Shown: positions 1-13,900, numbered from the stretch's first letter. The stretch: DNA of 64,000 bases from Camphora micrantha (GCA_003546025.1 QPKB01000001.1:42537238-42601237), one strand, 5' to 3'. Numbers and translations: made by a program. The notes: generated from the letters alone by a model not told the origin.

Positions 1-1014
1 TCATAGATGACAAGGCATTGATAATCATTTGATTTACCATAGCCGGAGTAATTGGAACTGGTGACTGTGTTTGTGATGAAGAACCAGGCTGTGATGGTGA
101 ATCAAACGGTAGTGAACCACTGAATTCAGAAGAGGCATATTGTGGGGTGGTAGCTATGTAAGCACTTGGAGCTGACAGCACATAGGGGCGATAAGTAGAA
201 TTGCGAGCCTTCTTTCGACACTCTTCAATTTCATGACCAACGGCCTTACAATATTTACAGACTTTCAGCTTGCATTGATTTGCATAATGACCATATTTTT
301 TACAGTTGTAATACTGTACTTTACTGATGTCCTGAGGAGGAGGTTTGGTTTTAACCGCATAAGCAAGCAGAGCTTCAGTGGAGCTCTGTTGTTCAATTGC
401 AATTTTGGAAACAAGGCGTTGTTCTTCCCGTAGAAGTTCCTGAAGACAGTCATCTACATTGGGGAGAAAAGCGCGGCTCATCAAGTTCAATCTCACTATC
501 TCATACTCAGGACGAAGTTTCATGAGCAATTGATCCCGATGGCTGTTCTGTTGTAAAGAAAGTAACTCGGGTAGCAGTGCTTCAGAGACAATAGCAAACT
601 TGATTTCATCATATTCGGACCATAGGATTAGAAATCCCAAGTAATAATCCTGGATGGTAAATGTGCCTTGGGAGTAATTTGCAATATCTAATTCCAGTTG
701 AAATTGGCGAGCAACATGATTTTGGTAATATACCTTTTTAAGATATTCCCACATGTCCTCTGAGGTTTTGCATGGTTGTAGATACAAAATAAAATCCGGT
801 TCTACAGAAGTAAGAATCCAAGATTTTATCTTTGCATCTTTAGTTTTCCAAGAAAGGATCTTCTTGGCATCATCAGCAGGGAGTGTTTCAGATCCATCAA
901 TATGGCCCCAAAGTTCTTTCCTTAAAGGTATAACTGGAATTGGAAAGCCCAAGACACATAGTTTTTGCCATTAAATCAAACAAGAGAAGTGTCTGATTTT
1001 TCAGATTTATCCAT
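1..1014 (-). pseudogene. Copia gag, degraded
   Basis: Start MDKSEKSD is at 1014. A TGA at 976-978 comes just before the conserved FNGKNY motif, and further frame changes follow. Near 230-310 the two zinc knuckles are readable: the second (CKYCKAVGHEIEEC, CCHC) is intact, while the first has tyrosine in place of its first cysteine (TAT for TGT). Gag would form the virus-like particle and bind element RNA. G-to-A type changes suit decay of methylated cytosines. Confidence 0.8.
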
Positions 1015-2337
1015 GTGAGCAGATGCATGGACTCACAGAAAAGCAGCAGTAGCAAGCAGTATAGCAGATGAACAAATCAAGAAATCAACAGCAGTAGCAG
1101 TATTGCATATCAATGAATCAACTGCAGCAGCAGTGTAACAGATCAATAAATCAACAGCAGCAGCAGTGTAACAGACCAATAAGCAGAGAAGCAGTAGTAG
1201 AACAGAGCAATGAAGCAACAGCAGCAGTAGGATAGTAGATGTAACAGTAGAAAACTAGTGTAGAGGCCACAAACAGCAAGAAGAATGAAAGCAACAGCTA
1301 ACAGCACGCAGTAGCAGCAATCTGATATGAATCACATGTTCACAGAGACCAAAAAAGACCAAAAAAAAAAAAACCCAGGCGACCCCCTGGTTTGTGTCTG
1401 GATGAGCACGACGGGCCCACAGAGGGATTGGAATGCAGATCAGGTGTAAGATCTAACTGCCAGTCTTAATTGTCTTCCTTGAGATGAAATTTGGTGTGCA
1501 GATTCCAAGGATCCAAACTTTTGGACGGTGGAGACGAAAACTACTTCCAGAAATGGGAAAGTCACGAGATTGAGCAAATGGCCTACCTCTGATTGTCGAA
1601 CAATTGTGAAAAAATCACCAAAAATCCCTCCTGCGGTGGGCGACCAAGACTGTTGAGGTTTCCAGTTGCGTCTGGAGGATCACAAGTGGGCCACTGTTGA
1701 ACGGCTATGATCAGCGATGGATGATTACTCTAGGAGAGGTTGATTCCTCTCAGATCACTTAGAAGATGGAAAATCCTTGCTTTGACAGCAACACAGCAAA
1801 TAGCAGATAGTAGAAACACAGCAACACAGCAGCACAGCAAAGGAGATGGAAAAAAATAATAATAATAACAGCAACAGAAGCAGAAAACAGCAATACGTCC
1901 TTGGACGTTAGTGGAAAGATGTCCATGTGGGCCCTAGTGGATGATCAGAGATCTGATCGGGGTTCGGGGATGAAAAGGCAAGGATTTTCCGCAACTATTG
2001 GAAGAAGTCCCACTCGAAACGGATCAAAATCCACAATCTTGGACGGCTGTGATGAAAACTTCTTGATAAAACTGATGGAAGAAGTCCCACTCGAAAGGGA
2101 TCAAATCCACAATCTGCCTACCTCTGATGAGACAAAATTGCTGGAAAAATTGTGATAAGTAAGAGGAACAATAGGCGAGCTTGGTGACTGATTCCTTCAG
2201 TTTTGGATATGATGATCTCTGGTGGGCCACAGGTGAGCTGCGATGATCAGGAATGATCAAAGATGATCAGACTGATTTCAGAAGGCTTCCAGAACTTTTG
2301 GAAGATGACTAAAGGATGATCAAAGGTGATCGAATGG
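1015..2337 (-). other. Copia-1 untranslated leader, CAG/CAA-rich
   Basis: The stretch between primer site and gag start has many CAG and CAA triplets (plus-strand 1040-1320 and 1780-1890). A short block around 2005-2105 is repeated (GAAGAAGTCCCACTCGAAA at two sites). No open reading frame of interest was seen. The leader of Copia-3 (30915-31704) has the same composition. Confidence 0.6.
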
Positions 2338-2349
2338 GCTCTGATACCA
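2338..2349 (-). promoter_or_regulatory. Copia-1 primer binding site, tRNA-Met type
   Basis: Minus-strand TGGTATCAGAGC, the usual plant Copia site complementary to the initiator methionine tRNA 3' end. It abuts the LTR with no gap. Confidence 0.9.
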
Positions 2350-2581
2350 TGTCATTGATGAGAGATGAGATATAGAACCATAAGAGAGAGAAGGAGAATA
2401 ATGTCGTATCCCTTAAGGGTCGACTGTAACTTGTATGTATAGGGGATCAAGCCCTGATTGCATACTAATCATTCTTATCAAGATAATACATATATGGTAA
2501 AGATCCATAGTTACAGCTAACAGTTAAGGCATGTACACATGTACATTTAAATGGGCCTGTGATATTGGGCCTGGATTGACA
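2350..2581 (-). repeat. Copia-1 5' LTR (232 bp)
   Basis: The repeat begins TGTCA and ends TGACA, a 5-bp terminal inverted pair, and is placed directly against the primer site. Its U3 side carries two GGCCCA motifs within the first 40 bp, as in the other Copia LTRs of the window. The partner LTR is not in the window. Confidence 0.82.
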
Positions 2582-4826
2582 AGATAAAATAATTCCTTCA
2601 AACAATTTTAAAATTAATGAAATTATGTTTGAATTTCCAGAGGAGTTTAGTCAATGCACATGAAATGATGAAATTTCCCTAAATTAACTACAAATTTACA
2701 TTACACCTGTTTTTACGAAGAAAAATGCAAATTTCCAATTAAAACCAAATAATTAATCACAGACAAGCCCAAAATCCATATGATATTATGACAATAATGT
2801 GCAATATTTGGTACTTATCAGTAACTTTCCACTATGCTCGCTGAGTTGGGCATAGTGGATATTTATTCACCATCTTGGACCGGAGTATTGAAACACATAC
2901 AAGGACTGACCTGCAATTTGATTTTATCCAGCACAAGAGCCTTTTTCTTTGTAATTTTAGATTATGAAGAAGTATTGGCGCTTTTGTTAAATTATTGAAG
3001 TTTTAATAATATATGTATGCTGTCACCCAACACTGTATTGGGATCATACCTAATTTGCTTTCTATTATAACTTCTCTCTCTTATACTTCTTGTTCCCCTT
3101 TTTCTTATTTTCATTTTTCCTTTTTCTTTGAAATTTATCAATTTAATCCTAACAACTTTAGCTCTATAATCTTTCTAAAATAGTACTTTACTGCAACTAT
3201 TATCTGAATGAAGAACCATAACGATGAAACCCAAATCCCCTAAATAAGAGAACCAGCTGAAACCGTACAATCTCCTATCAACAACGGAACTTTGACAGTC
3301 AGAATAGCAATGGATTACAAACTGGAAAACAACTCATCACTCTGAACTTTCTGATCAAGAGCTAATATTATCCTGAAGATCCAATGCTTTGGACATACCA
3401 TTTCCATATTCAAATGAAAATGGAGAAGCTCTATTTTACTAACCTTTCTCAGCCAAAAGGTGCGAAAAATTCTTTTTAAAAATAATAAGCATTACAGAAG
3501 CTGATGATGTGATGATTACATATCAGATGCAGAAAACACTTCTGAGACGCAATTAGAGAAGCATTTAGATTACAAACACAGATGCAAAATTGCTAGCAAT
3601 AAGAAGATCCGAATAGGGAAAATTTCACACAGATCTTGCTGCCCTCATGTTCTCCTATGTACAACTTCAAGTGCAGTTCAGCATTGTGGAGCCCACTTGG
3701 ATCCACCTTTCATCAGTGCAGCCCATTTTAAACTCTTTTCATCTCATGATCCTGATGAAACACTCACCATTCAATTGAATCTCAAGAAAATCTACAATTA
3801 AGATACCATTAAACTTTTTAGGCTGTTAATTCAAGGGCTATGATATATTCTGGCGGGGCTGATATTTAGGATCCCCTTTGTCAGGAGACCCTTCCATCTG
3901 CCCTCCCATTGACAAACTTGCATGTAGGTGGGCCCCACAAGCTGGACTGCTACATGCAGTCTGCTCATAGAACATTTCCCAGATATGATACAAGCGAGCC
4001 CCACTTACTACCTACCACTCTGATCCCATGGAAAAAAGAAATAAAAAACTCACTGAAGTCGGATTGAGGTGGCTGAACTAGATGCCCTCAGCGAGAATAG
4101 CCATCCCCATTTTATAGAATAAATAAATATGATTTTATGGCCCTAATTAGGGTGTTACAATTGCCAATCTAGAATACCATATCTTGAGGATACAGGATTT
4201 TGGCGCACTGAATGTGTAAATAAATGGCATTAATCTTAGTATGATACGTTGCATTACTACATTTCACATAGGCTAGGGCACGGCTCAGGCCGGACTTGAG
4301 ACCAGCTCACAGTGGGCTGTATTTGGTCAGTGTTATTACTTATTAGGGCCATGGGCTGGGGCTTATTTTCTGATGATAGTTAAATGGCTTGAGCCTGACT
4401 TTTTTCTGCAACAAGACCCAACTCAAACATATCAAGTTTTGAAATTAGGCAGGTCCAGTGCCAAACCATCAGGCCCGTGGGATACATGCGAGTCTAAGTA
4501 TTAGGCCCAATATCTGGCCCATATTGGGCTCAGACATGCTTCAGCCTGGCGTCACCCAGCCCTTGAGTACTACTTTCTAGCAAAAATTGCATATGGGACT
4601 AATGATAGTGTGATAACATGAACTACGAAAACAGAATGCTGACTTAGAACAAAATATTAAAGACTATCTAGAAATAAATGATAAGATGAAAGGTCCAATG
4701 CATAACTGATACAGTAAGAGTGATGGATGGATAGAGCAAAATCGGGATAGGAAAAGGTTGAAATGAGGCAAATCATTGATATGAATCACAAAAGTGATGA
4801 TAAAGCAAGAAAATACATTGGTTTAC
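2582..4826. other. Intron sequence, nothing recognised
   Basis: AT-rich, with no coding motif, terminal repeat or RNA gene that I can support. Part of the host intron downstream of the 4827-4904 exon. Confidence 0.6.
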
Positions 4827-4904
4827 CTGTCGTAGTAATACTGATAAAATTCTACGAGTAGCTTCATGCATTTCGTTATCACGGGCAATAGCAAAAGAAT
4901 CAAC
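4827..4904 (-). CDS. AAA+ ATPase gene, exon after Walker B (78 nt)
   Basis: The acceptor ATTCATATTAG and donor GTAAAC flank 26 codons in phase 0. They read VDSFAIARDNEMHEATRR and then ILSVLLRQ, the helix that follows Walker B (IFLDE-VDSF is continuous across the junction). The next exon, expected to carry sensor 1, is not visible in 1-4826 and so probably lies outside the window, making the downstream intron at least 4.8 kb. Confidence 0.9.
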
Positions 4905-7900
4905 CTAATATGAATTTATAGAGAAAAAAAATGTGAATAAGTAATGATCTTATAAGAAATACAACTACATGAACAAAATAAGAAGACAGAAGAACAAATA
5001 CACATAAAATTGAGATGGCTCCATATCAAACACCTGCTTCTATAAAGAAATAAGAGGAATTTACGGCGCAGGTCCTCGTAAGACTCCATACCACTCTTGA
5101 GGTCCCAGAAATACCGTATTTATGAATAAGGTCCTCAAAGTATGTTTTTTTTTTTTTTTTTTTTTTTTTTGTCGTTTAGTGAATGGTCGATATCGACCAC
5201 TATGCAGGAACCCAAATAGAAGTTGGATTTTTCAGGAGGGAGAAGCGGGGAGGGGAGGAGGAGGGAGAAGAGGGGATGGGTCTTTTCACGACCCCTTCTT
5301 CCTCATCGCCACTGCTGAGGGCTATATCCTCTTTTTCAAGATTCCTTATCCCACATTCTTCAATATCTACATCTTTCCCTCATCATCATTTTCTTCTTCT
5401 TCTTCATTATTGTCATCGTCGTCTTCATCTTCTTCACTGCTCAAAGAAAAAGAATCACTGCAATCATTAGTGTCAGCACCGCCACCATCACTCTCATCCT
5501 CATGAACTACGATATCGGCACTTTGTGCGTAACTTTTAATGGTGGCATTACTCTCCATATTCACCATTGTTCGCGATTTGCTCACTCTTCATCATCAAAC
5601 AGCCATCTCCTTCACTAGAAGGAACATCATAATCTGCAGAAATTCCATCGCAAGCCGCAACTAAGCTAACCTTCTCCATCTCCTTTTCTATAGACACCCA
5701 AAACCCTAAATTCCACCTCTTTACAATCAGTCCCGTTTTGGGCACCAATTTCATGTGAGGACCCTTGCTCCACAAGTTTCAAATCAGACCCATTCGAACC
5801 CAACACGTCTTTTCCGCAATTTTCTTGATGAGTTTCTCCTAAAATCCTAGAAATCCCAACTTGGGCTATTTTCAAATCAGAATCAAAACCAAACCCATTA
5901 GAGTATGTAATCTCAGTACTAATATCTTGATGGGTTTGTTGAGAAAATCCACATTCAACCCCATTTGGAACAGACCCACCTGGGTATGGATTCTCATTTT
6001 GAACAGACCCACCTAGCCATGGAGCAGCACCAGCAACCAAGGGAGAAAAACCCAGATTCGTCTTTTTTCTTGTTATTTCGCGATATGGTAGATATCGACC
6101 ATGTAGGGAAAAATGCCTTTCAGTTATATTGTCGATATCGACCATACAGGGAAAACTGCCTTTCAGTTATATGGTCGATATCGACCATGGAGGGAAAAAT
6201 GCATTTCAGTTACATGGTCGATATCGACCATTACTGTCACCATAACTGGGATGCAGGGAAAACTGTCTTCCAGTTATATGGTCGATATTGACTATTTTTG
6301 TTAACAAGAACCTTGGTTAACTCTGAATCTGGTGTAAGATTTGCGACATATGCCGGTCTGCCCTTTCATGTAAATTTACATGTAATCTGGATTACAAGAA
6401 CCTAGGTGAAACCATCATTTACATTTAACATTTTACAGATACTCTTAAGAACAGATAATGAGTAACAGAAGCTGTAAAAACCACCATTTCAATGCCACTA
6501 AAGTGGATCAACATCCAAACCAAATGGGACTATGACAGGACGACCATACAAAATCTTGTGCTGTATTTCCAATATTTCCAAAATCCATTTACATAACAGG
6601 ACGACCATACAAAATTCTCATACAAAGATTTTCACTTACAATAGGACTATATGCATCATCTAATACCCCAAAAAATTCCCTCACAATTGTTCTTACTTAG
6701 AGCTGTTTTCACTTACAATGGAACTATATGCATCATACAATGGAACTATATGCATCATACTAATGTGCTCCCATTGCTTGATGTCACGAGTAGCATGTAG
6801 GACTTCACTGTACCACGTACGGTACGTGCTTGACAAATACCAATGCTCGCAGAATGCGTATGGATCATAATTTTTGACCTTCATTGAAGCCAATGCGTGA
6901 CAACACGGGATGCCCAATAACTGCCATTTCCGACATGTGCAGGTTTTCCGTTCAAGGTCAACAACATCCATGTACTCCGTAGATTGAACTTGAAATTCAA
7001 CGAGTCCAGCTACTTTGGTCATGTTGGTCTTCAAAGGTTTAAGAGTGAAGTTGCCATAAATTGCGAACTTAGCCAAAGTATTCCGGAACGTTTGTCGATC
7101 TTGGAATTCACGGCCGATCCACATTTCCCGTGCTGAGTTGTTGCCAACATCTGTGTTTATGTCCTCGGGCTCCATTTTATCCTCAAGATCAACAGCTGGA
7201 GTTTTATTACAACGAAATGCCTCATTAATTGGGTTGGCTCCTACAACTTCATCATCCAGAGTTTCACTACAACAAAATGCCTCATTGATTGGATTGGCTC
7301 CTACAACTTCACTTTCGGCCTTCACTATTGGAATTGAATGGATTCTGCCTATGGAGGGAGGCCCATCAAGATGGATATCATCACCACAGTCTGTCCCAAA
7401 TACCAACTTTGTAAAATCAGTCCAAAACAAAATCAATATGCAGATTCACTTTCACACACAACATCTTATCAAATTGAATAAACATGTTGATGGTTTTCTT
7501 CTAAACAAACACAGGAAGAAAGCAAAAAAAAAAAAAAAAAAGCCAATTCATGACCAAACAGTTCTCCCACTGCCGGATTTAATCATAATGCATTATTTAT
7601 AATTGCAATGGACGCTAACATACTAACAAAACAAACCCTTCAAACCTCATAAACCGCAGCTGCCTGGGGCATAGAAAGAAGATTTCCCACGATTTCTAGG
7701 GTTTCCAACAATTAAATATTGGAGAAGATTCTAGGTGATGGTGTTTTAGGGTACATAAAGCAGTCTAAGGTGGTGGATAATGTGTGTACCTTTGTCTTAA
7801 TGGAGTGCAACCATCATGGAGATGGCGTTTTATGGTGATTTCTAGAAGGAAAAAACTCTAGAGCAATGTTGAAGACGACCCAAATGGAGAAAGGCAAAAA

Positions 7901-10900
7901 GTGGAATCGGGGTGAGATATAATATATTGACCATATTAATGGTCGATATCGACCATATCGCAAAAACGTCAAAAAAAAGGAAAAAAAAAAAACATGAGGA
8001 TCCCTCCTGTATCGAACATGGAACTAGGTCCTGCTAGGACGTATACGGTCCTACGGGGATTTTACCCGTAAATTCCTTAAGAAATAATCATCAAATTGTT
8101 GGGAATTTATACTAAAAACATACTTTTATGTATTTGTCTTTGACTGATTCACTTATTAGTATATTTTGTTTTCTCATCTTACTGAGATTTTGTATGGGCA
8201 AATGGTTGCATTATTAATTATTATGCATGTGCGTCTTTTATTCTATAAAGTAGACAAGTTGGTGTGTAGAGTTCTACTTATACACAGAAGACTTATTTGT
8301 CGGTTCTTATAGAATATAAGTTGTTGTTCACAATCTAGATGGATTTGGACACACCATCGGTACAATTGTAGCATGATGTTTCAACAGACTTGTCTTGGGT
8401 GCAGGAAACAGTATAGTTTCGACTCATTATGCTAGTACGCTTTCTGTGTATTGAACAGTACCGTTTTTGGGTTTATTGTCTTTATACTGACTATATAAGA
8501 TGATTAACATCCAAATGGTTATTATGAGTGCTTGTACTCTCAATCCTGACATAAATAATAGACACATACATTTAGTGTTTAGCATTTTGATTTACGAAGG
8601 AATGAGATCTTTTATGGGTCAATAATCTCAGTAAATTGGATGACTACACTACGGGTATGGTGCATATTAGTTTATTAACGGAATCCACGTCCTGTAATAG
8701 GGATTGATAATATCCCCTTAATGAAGCTTTTAAGTTTTATTTATGTCAAACCCTGTAGGTGGACTTTGCATCCGACATATCAAATTAGTTAAGTGTAAGG
8801 TCTCAAGGAATTATAAAGATATCGATTATTAGTAATTATTTAATCGATGGATATCTGAAATCTTAACGTGGGGAGATTAATAAGCATTTAATAACAAGAA
8901 GCTCGAAATATTATTTTGAGAATAAGGACAGGAGTGCAATTATAATTCTTTAGTGACTGAATTGTAATTTATGGAACTAGGATTTTAATTTGGGTCGAAT
9001 TAGGGTTTTATGATTCCATAAGAAGCCTATCCTTATTTCCTTCTTAAGGACCCTATTGTAGCCTATAAATATGCGCTATTACTCTCTAGGTTAAGATAAC
9101 AAGAGAAATCTCGTTTTGGAGAGCAGAGAGAATTCGCAGACGAGGCCCACCCTGGTACGAGTTCAAGCATAGAGGAATACAGTAGAAGATCTTGAGATTT
9201 TCGGGTTACTGTAATACCGAGATCAAATCAGAGAGATCTCGTAGGTATAGATTTCAATCATATTCGTTTATAGTTATTTCCGCAGTGATCTGTACACAAT
9301 ATCTAGAGTTCCTGGCCGCTGCTCTTTTCTAACACAAATGTGGTATCTTATGGTGCGACCGAGGGAAACCTTTGTGAAGTGATGGATGCCTGAAGGCACT
9401 GCCCTTTCAATGGTCCTGAATCCTGATCTAATTATTTGGAGGCACATTTCTTTCTCAACTCTTTGATCTACTTGGAACGAAAGGAATGAAAAGATTTTTA
9501 AAGGTGCAACAGCATCAACTGAATATCCTATTTCTGCATTTTCTCTTAAAATAGCTGAATGAGTGAAAACAAGAAGAGAGTATGAGAATTTGGACATGGG
9601 TTCCTTTCCTCGTGAATTGGGAAGTTTGCTTGGAATAGGGCTTTGAAGAAGAAAGTTCTAGTTGCTTGGTTCCCTTGTCCAGTCAGGACGTTGAAGTTCA
9701 TTGTCAATGGGGCAGGTAGAGAAAAGCCCGGCCTAGTATTGGTGGCGTTCTTTGTAATGATTAAAGTCATGTAATGTTTATGTTTTCGAAGCATGTTGGA
9801 ATTTGGAATAATGAGGCGGAGGTGTTGGCTATCTTGGAGGCACTAAGAATCTTGGGTATCTTGGGTGTCATGCAAAGGAGTCCCTTGGAAATTTTGGATT
9901 TATCCCAATGAGATAAAATTTGACTTCGGTTATTCATGTGGTCTTTCAACATGTGGATAGATCAACCAAAAGTACGGCAAACACATTGGCTACATTAGGA
10001 GTGGCTAGGAATGTAGCTCTGTTTGCTCCGTTGTAATTTTCTTTCTTGTGGCTATAGTTCTCTTACACCTGCAACTTTTGATTTTTATTTGATTATCTAC
10101 GTATGTTCTTTATCATCATCATCAAAGCCTTGTCCCAACCATGTTGTGGTTAGCTACATGAATTTTGTTTTGCCAATCCAGTCTATCCTAGACCAAATTC
10201 TCCAAATAGGTTGCACTTCCTCAGACCTATTCCTATGACTTCCACCAATGTCCTCTTCAGCCTACCCTCTTCGGCCTACCCTACATTGGACATGTTCAAA
10301 CCAACTCAAAGGAGTGTCTCTTGATTTGTAACCTATTGATGCTAACCCCAAATGTTCTCCCATGTGCTCATTTCTAATTCTATCTTTCCCAGTCTCACTA
10401 CACATACGTCTCAACATGCTCATCTCTGTTGTACTCATTTGTTCATGTGTTGGTTCCTAATTGGCCAACATGCTCCTCCAATCATAAAGCAATCTAGAAG
10501 CAAGTCTCCACTTCAACCATCCAGTTCTTATCCTATGTTTGACATCCTCATCAATCTCCACATCCTTATTAATCATAAAGACAATGTATCAGAAGGACTC
10601 CCTCTGTAATATCTCTTGAGCTTCAGTTCTCACATGAGTTACATCTTTTGCACATTCCAACTGAAATTGCAATTCATATAGTCCACTTTTGTATGACTTA
10701 TTTTAAAGCCATCAGATGCTAAACCTCTCGCCAACTCTTAAAGTTTTGCATTTACGCCATCTCTCAATTCATCCATCAACACTATATCATTTGCAAACAA
10801 CATATAACAAGGTACCTCCTCTTGCATATAAGCAGTTCACTGTGTATGTTCTTCTCTTCTTTTAATAATATCCTACCATCACCAATAAAAAAAAAAAAAA

Positions 10901-13900
10901 AAGAAATATACTTCATAATAATTAGTCTGAACACCCCAATCAAGAGGATCCTAAATAACTCCCACTTCGAGATAAATGTAGTCAAAATCGAAGACTCTAG
11001 CCTACACTCCATTCCAACAAATGAGGCGCCCAACACCACCCTTTGTCATGGTGGTTAAATCAAATCTCATGGTTCAATGACTATTTGGATGTTCACACAA
11101 TAAAAATAACAAATACATAATCTATGATTTTTAAAAGATTTTTTTAATGGTAACATGACTCGAACCTGCAATCCTGTGGTTGCAACAAGATACTATTTTG
11201 GAATACTAGAGGTTTGAATAGATACTATACTCTAAGCAAGAGTCCCTAAAATATAAATTCAAATCTCCTAGCTTCAATATTTGTCTCCTTGAAAAAAGAA
11301 TTAGGAAACAAAATCTTATAAGTGAGATCAAGAACATTCTTTCTCCTAACTGGCCCTATAACTCCAAATTCCAATATTGATTTCAGTAACAATGTTAGGA
11401 TTCTTATCTTTTGGAAGTCTGATATCAAGCTAACACTTATCCAGGCATCTTCCCAGTGTTTTCATTGCAACATCCTCTATGATCAAGATGATTTTTACTT
11501 GACTGCTCTGTATTTTTCCAACTGCCCTGTTGCTAGGACACTTTGGGCTGAAATTCAGAGTTTTGCATGCAGGAATAATAAACCTTGGGTTCTCAGAGGT
11601 GATTTTAATTGCATTAGACCTCATGTTGAGAAGATTGATAGTATGGGCTGAACTATTGATAACTGCCATAATCAGTCGATCTCCAGCTTAAAGGCAGCCC
11701 TTATAGGTGGCCAAATTCCGGCAATGGGCCCCATACAATTATTTTTAAACTGGATAGAACTTAAATTAATGCTGGCTTCCTCCTAAAGTTCGCTCATTTG
11801 GAAGGGACCATTGCCTTATCTGAGCTCTCAGACCACTCTTATATCACTGTTTCCACTGAAGCTGCTCAGCTCCTTTCAAATTCTTTAATGCATGGTGCAA
11901 GGATCCCACTCTCAATGGTCTTGTCAAAAAGGCTTGGGATATTTATATTGCTGTTTCTCCTATGTTTAGAGCGGCATCTAAAGTTAAGGCAGTCAAAAGA
12001 GTGCTCATCCATTGGCATTGGACCAAGCCCCCATTACAACTGCAAGTCACCGAGGCTCGAGAAGAGTTGGCCATCATTCAAGAAACTATCTTTGAATTCT
12101 AATTTTTCAGAGCTCATCGACAAAGAAAAATAGGCCAAAGATAATTTGCATCAGCACATGCTCATCCAAGAAGGTATGGCTAGGCAGTTATCCAGGGAGA
12201 TAAAAATTAATTTGGGTGATAGATCTACTGAATATTTTTATGCGGCTTTCAATGAGAAAAGGTCAAGGAACTATATCGGGCGCTATTACTGATATGGAAG
12301 GTACTCCACAGTCCTCCCCTTCTTCTATTGAACATGTGTTCGTTGATTATTAACTACACTTCTGGGTCACCTTTGATAAACCCTAATATTGATCTTGCCA
12401 ACCTACAGGTCCACAAGACTCAACTTCTCATCGTAATAAGGTTTTATGTAAGGATATCACTCTAGTAAGAGGTTTAGTATGCTGTTAAGCTTAAGAATCA
12501 TCGTAAAGCTCCAGGCCCTGATGGTTTCACTTTGCTGTTCTACAAAGTCTACAGGCCTATTTTCAGGCCGGACATCTTCTTAGCTATCAATAACTATATT
12601 GCCCATGCAAAGCTTCTTAAGGAAGTCAAGCACACCTTCATCAGACTCATTCCCAAGATTCTTCGTCATTCCACCCCAAGACCAGGTACAACATATTTTC
12701 CTCACAAATTTCCTCTACAAAATCATTTGCAAGATGCTTGTTAACAGACTTAACCTATCATGCCATCTTTTATTGGCCTCAATCAATCAGTCTTCATTCT
12801 AGGAAGATCCATGTCGGATTCCATTCTCCTTTCCAATGATTTGGTCAGAGGGTTCCATATTGACAATGGCCCTATTAGAATGTTTATTAAAATCGATCTG
12901 AGAAAGGCTTTTGACACCATTAGTTGGGACTTTTATCTAGAGTTCTCTAAAGGTGATGCAATTTCCTTCCCATTGGGTCAACATGATTATCGAATGCATA
13001 ACTGAACCTTCATTCTCCATTCTCATTAATGACGAATCCAAGGGCTTTTCCAATAGTACGAGGGAAGGGGCATTAGACAAGGCTGCCTGCTCTCTCCCTT
13101 CATTTTCACACTAGTAATGGAAGTTTTCTTTAGTATCATTAACACAATGGAGACTAATGGGTTGAGATCTCTTTTAAACGAGGCCACGTCCCCATTACCA
13201 ATTTACTTTTTGCAGATGGCATTTTTGTAAGGTCACTATTGGATGTGCATATCATCTTAAATTCATGTTCAAGAACTTCTCATCTTATCAGGGCTGGATA
13301 TAAACTATCAGAAAAGCACCATTTATTTCACTGACACTGCCCTAGCTCTTCAAGGATCTATCCCTAATTCCCTATCATTCTTGGCATCCCTAAGGGGACA
13401 TTGCCTGTACAGTAATTGGGCCTTCCTCTCTACAGAAGAAAGTTAAACCTCTCTGATTGTGAGCCTCTCCTGAAGAAAATCAAGGCTAAGCTTGTTGGGT
13501 GGAAAGCTAGATTACTGACTTTCACGGGTATACTTCAAATTATCAAAGCTGTTCTCCTCTCCATCCACATTTTTTGGAGCAACTGTTTCCTCCTTCCTAA
13601 GGGCTGCATTAGAAGCTTCTTGTGGAACTCCTGGGGCAATAATCAAGTTATTCACCCTATTGCATGGGGTATGGTATGCATGCCAAAAATCTATGGTGGT
13701 CTGAAAATTTCTCCTCATGATAATGACGGGATTGCTTGCCCTATTGGGACTTCTCAACAAAGAATTCTATATGGGTCAAGTAGGCTTCAGAAAATACCTC
13801 AAAGACTCTTACTTCCTTGTGGAACTCCTAGGGTAATAATCAAGCAAATCATCCTATTGCATGGGGTACTATGGAATGCATGCCAAAAATCTAAAATGGT

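Larger units (their letters stand above)
1..2581 (-). mobile_element. Copia retrotransposon, 5' part (Copia-1), cut by window edge
   Basis: On the minus strand the order is 5' LTR (2581-2350), primer binding site (2349-2338), a leader of about 1.3 kb, then gag reading off the window start. The insert lies in the AAA+ gene intron in the same orientation as the gene. The 3' LTR is outside the window, so a target duplication cannot be tested. Confidence 0.88.
5054..8078 (-). mobile_element. MULE (Mutator-like) DNA transposon, 9-bp target duplication
   Basis: The identical 9-mer AAGAAATAA flanks the element (5045-5053 and 8079-8087), the size made by Mutator-type transposases. Ends are inverted: GAGGAATTTACGG on the left and, read from the right, AAGGAATTTACGG. 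Both ends also share a layout: the terminal motif, a T-run, then the 18-bp palindrome ATGGTCGATATCGACCAT, about 129 bp from the left end and 122 bp from the right end (one mismatch on the left). It holds a transposase remnant on the minus strand, an acidic reading frame and a palindrome array. It looks non-autonomous because the catalytic domain is missing. Confidence 0.88.

Noticed and set aside
1033..1218. Repeat protein (AAAVDLLICYT) on the minus strand
   Set aside because: It reads CAG/CAA triplets of the Copia-1 leader in an arbitrary frame.
5122..5505. Plus-strand frame rich in Phe and Ser
   Set aside because: It is built on a T-run and TTC/TCA simple repeats and runs antisense to the acidic frame.
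5965..6291. Protein with repeating MVDIDH / GRYRP text
   Set aside because: It arises from translating the palindromes. The 43-bp period changes frame at each unit, so no repeat protein is kept.
6085..6295. Palindrome array as a CRISPR-like array
   Set aside because: The host is a plant, the spacers are also repeated and similar, and the array lies inside a transposon with terminal copies. It is a satellite-like part of the MULE.
8097..9336. Complete solo LTR with target duplication
   Set aside because: Flanks CAAAT and CAATA do not agree and the right end is unclear, so I kept it only as LTR-like.
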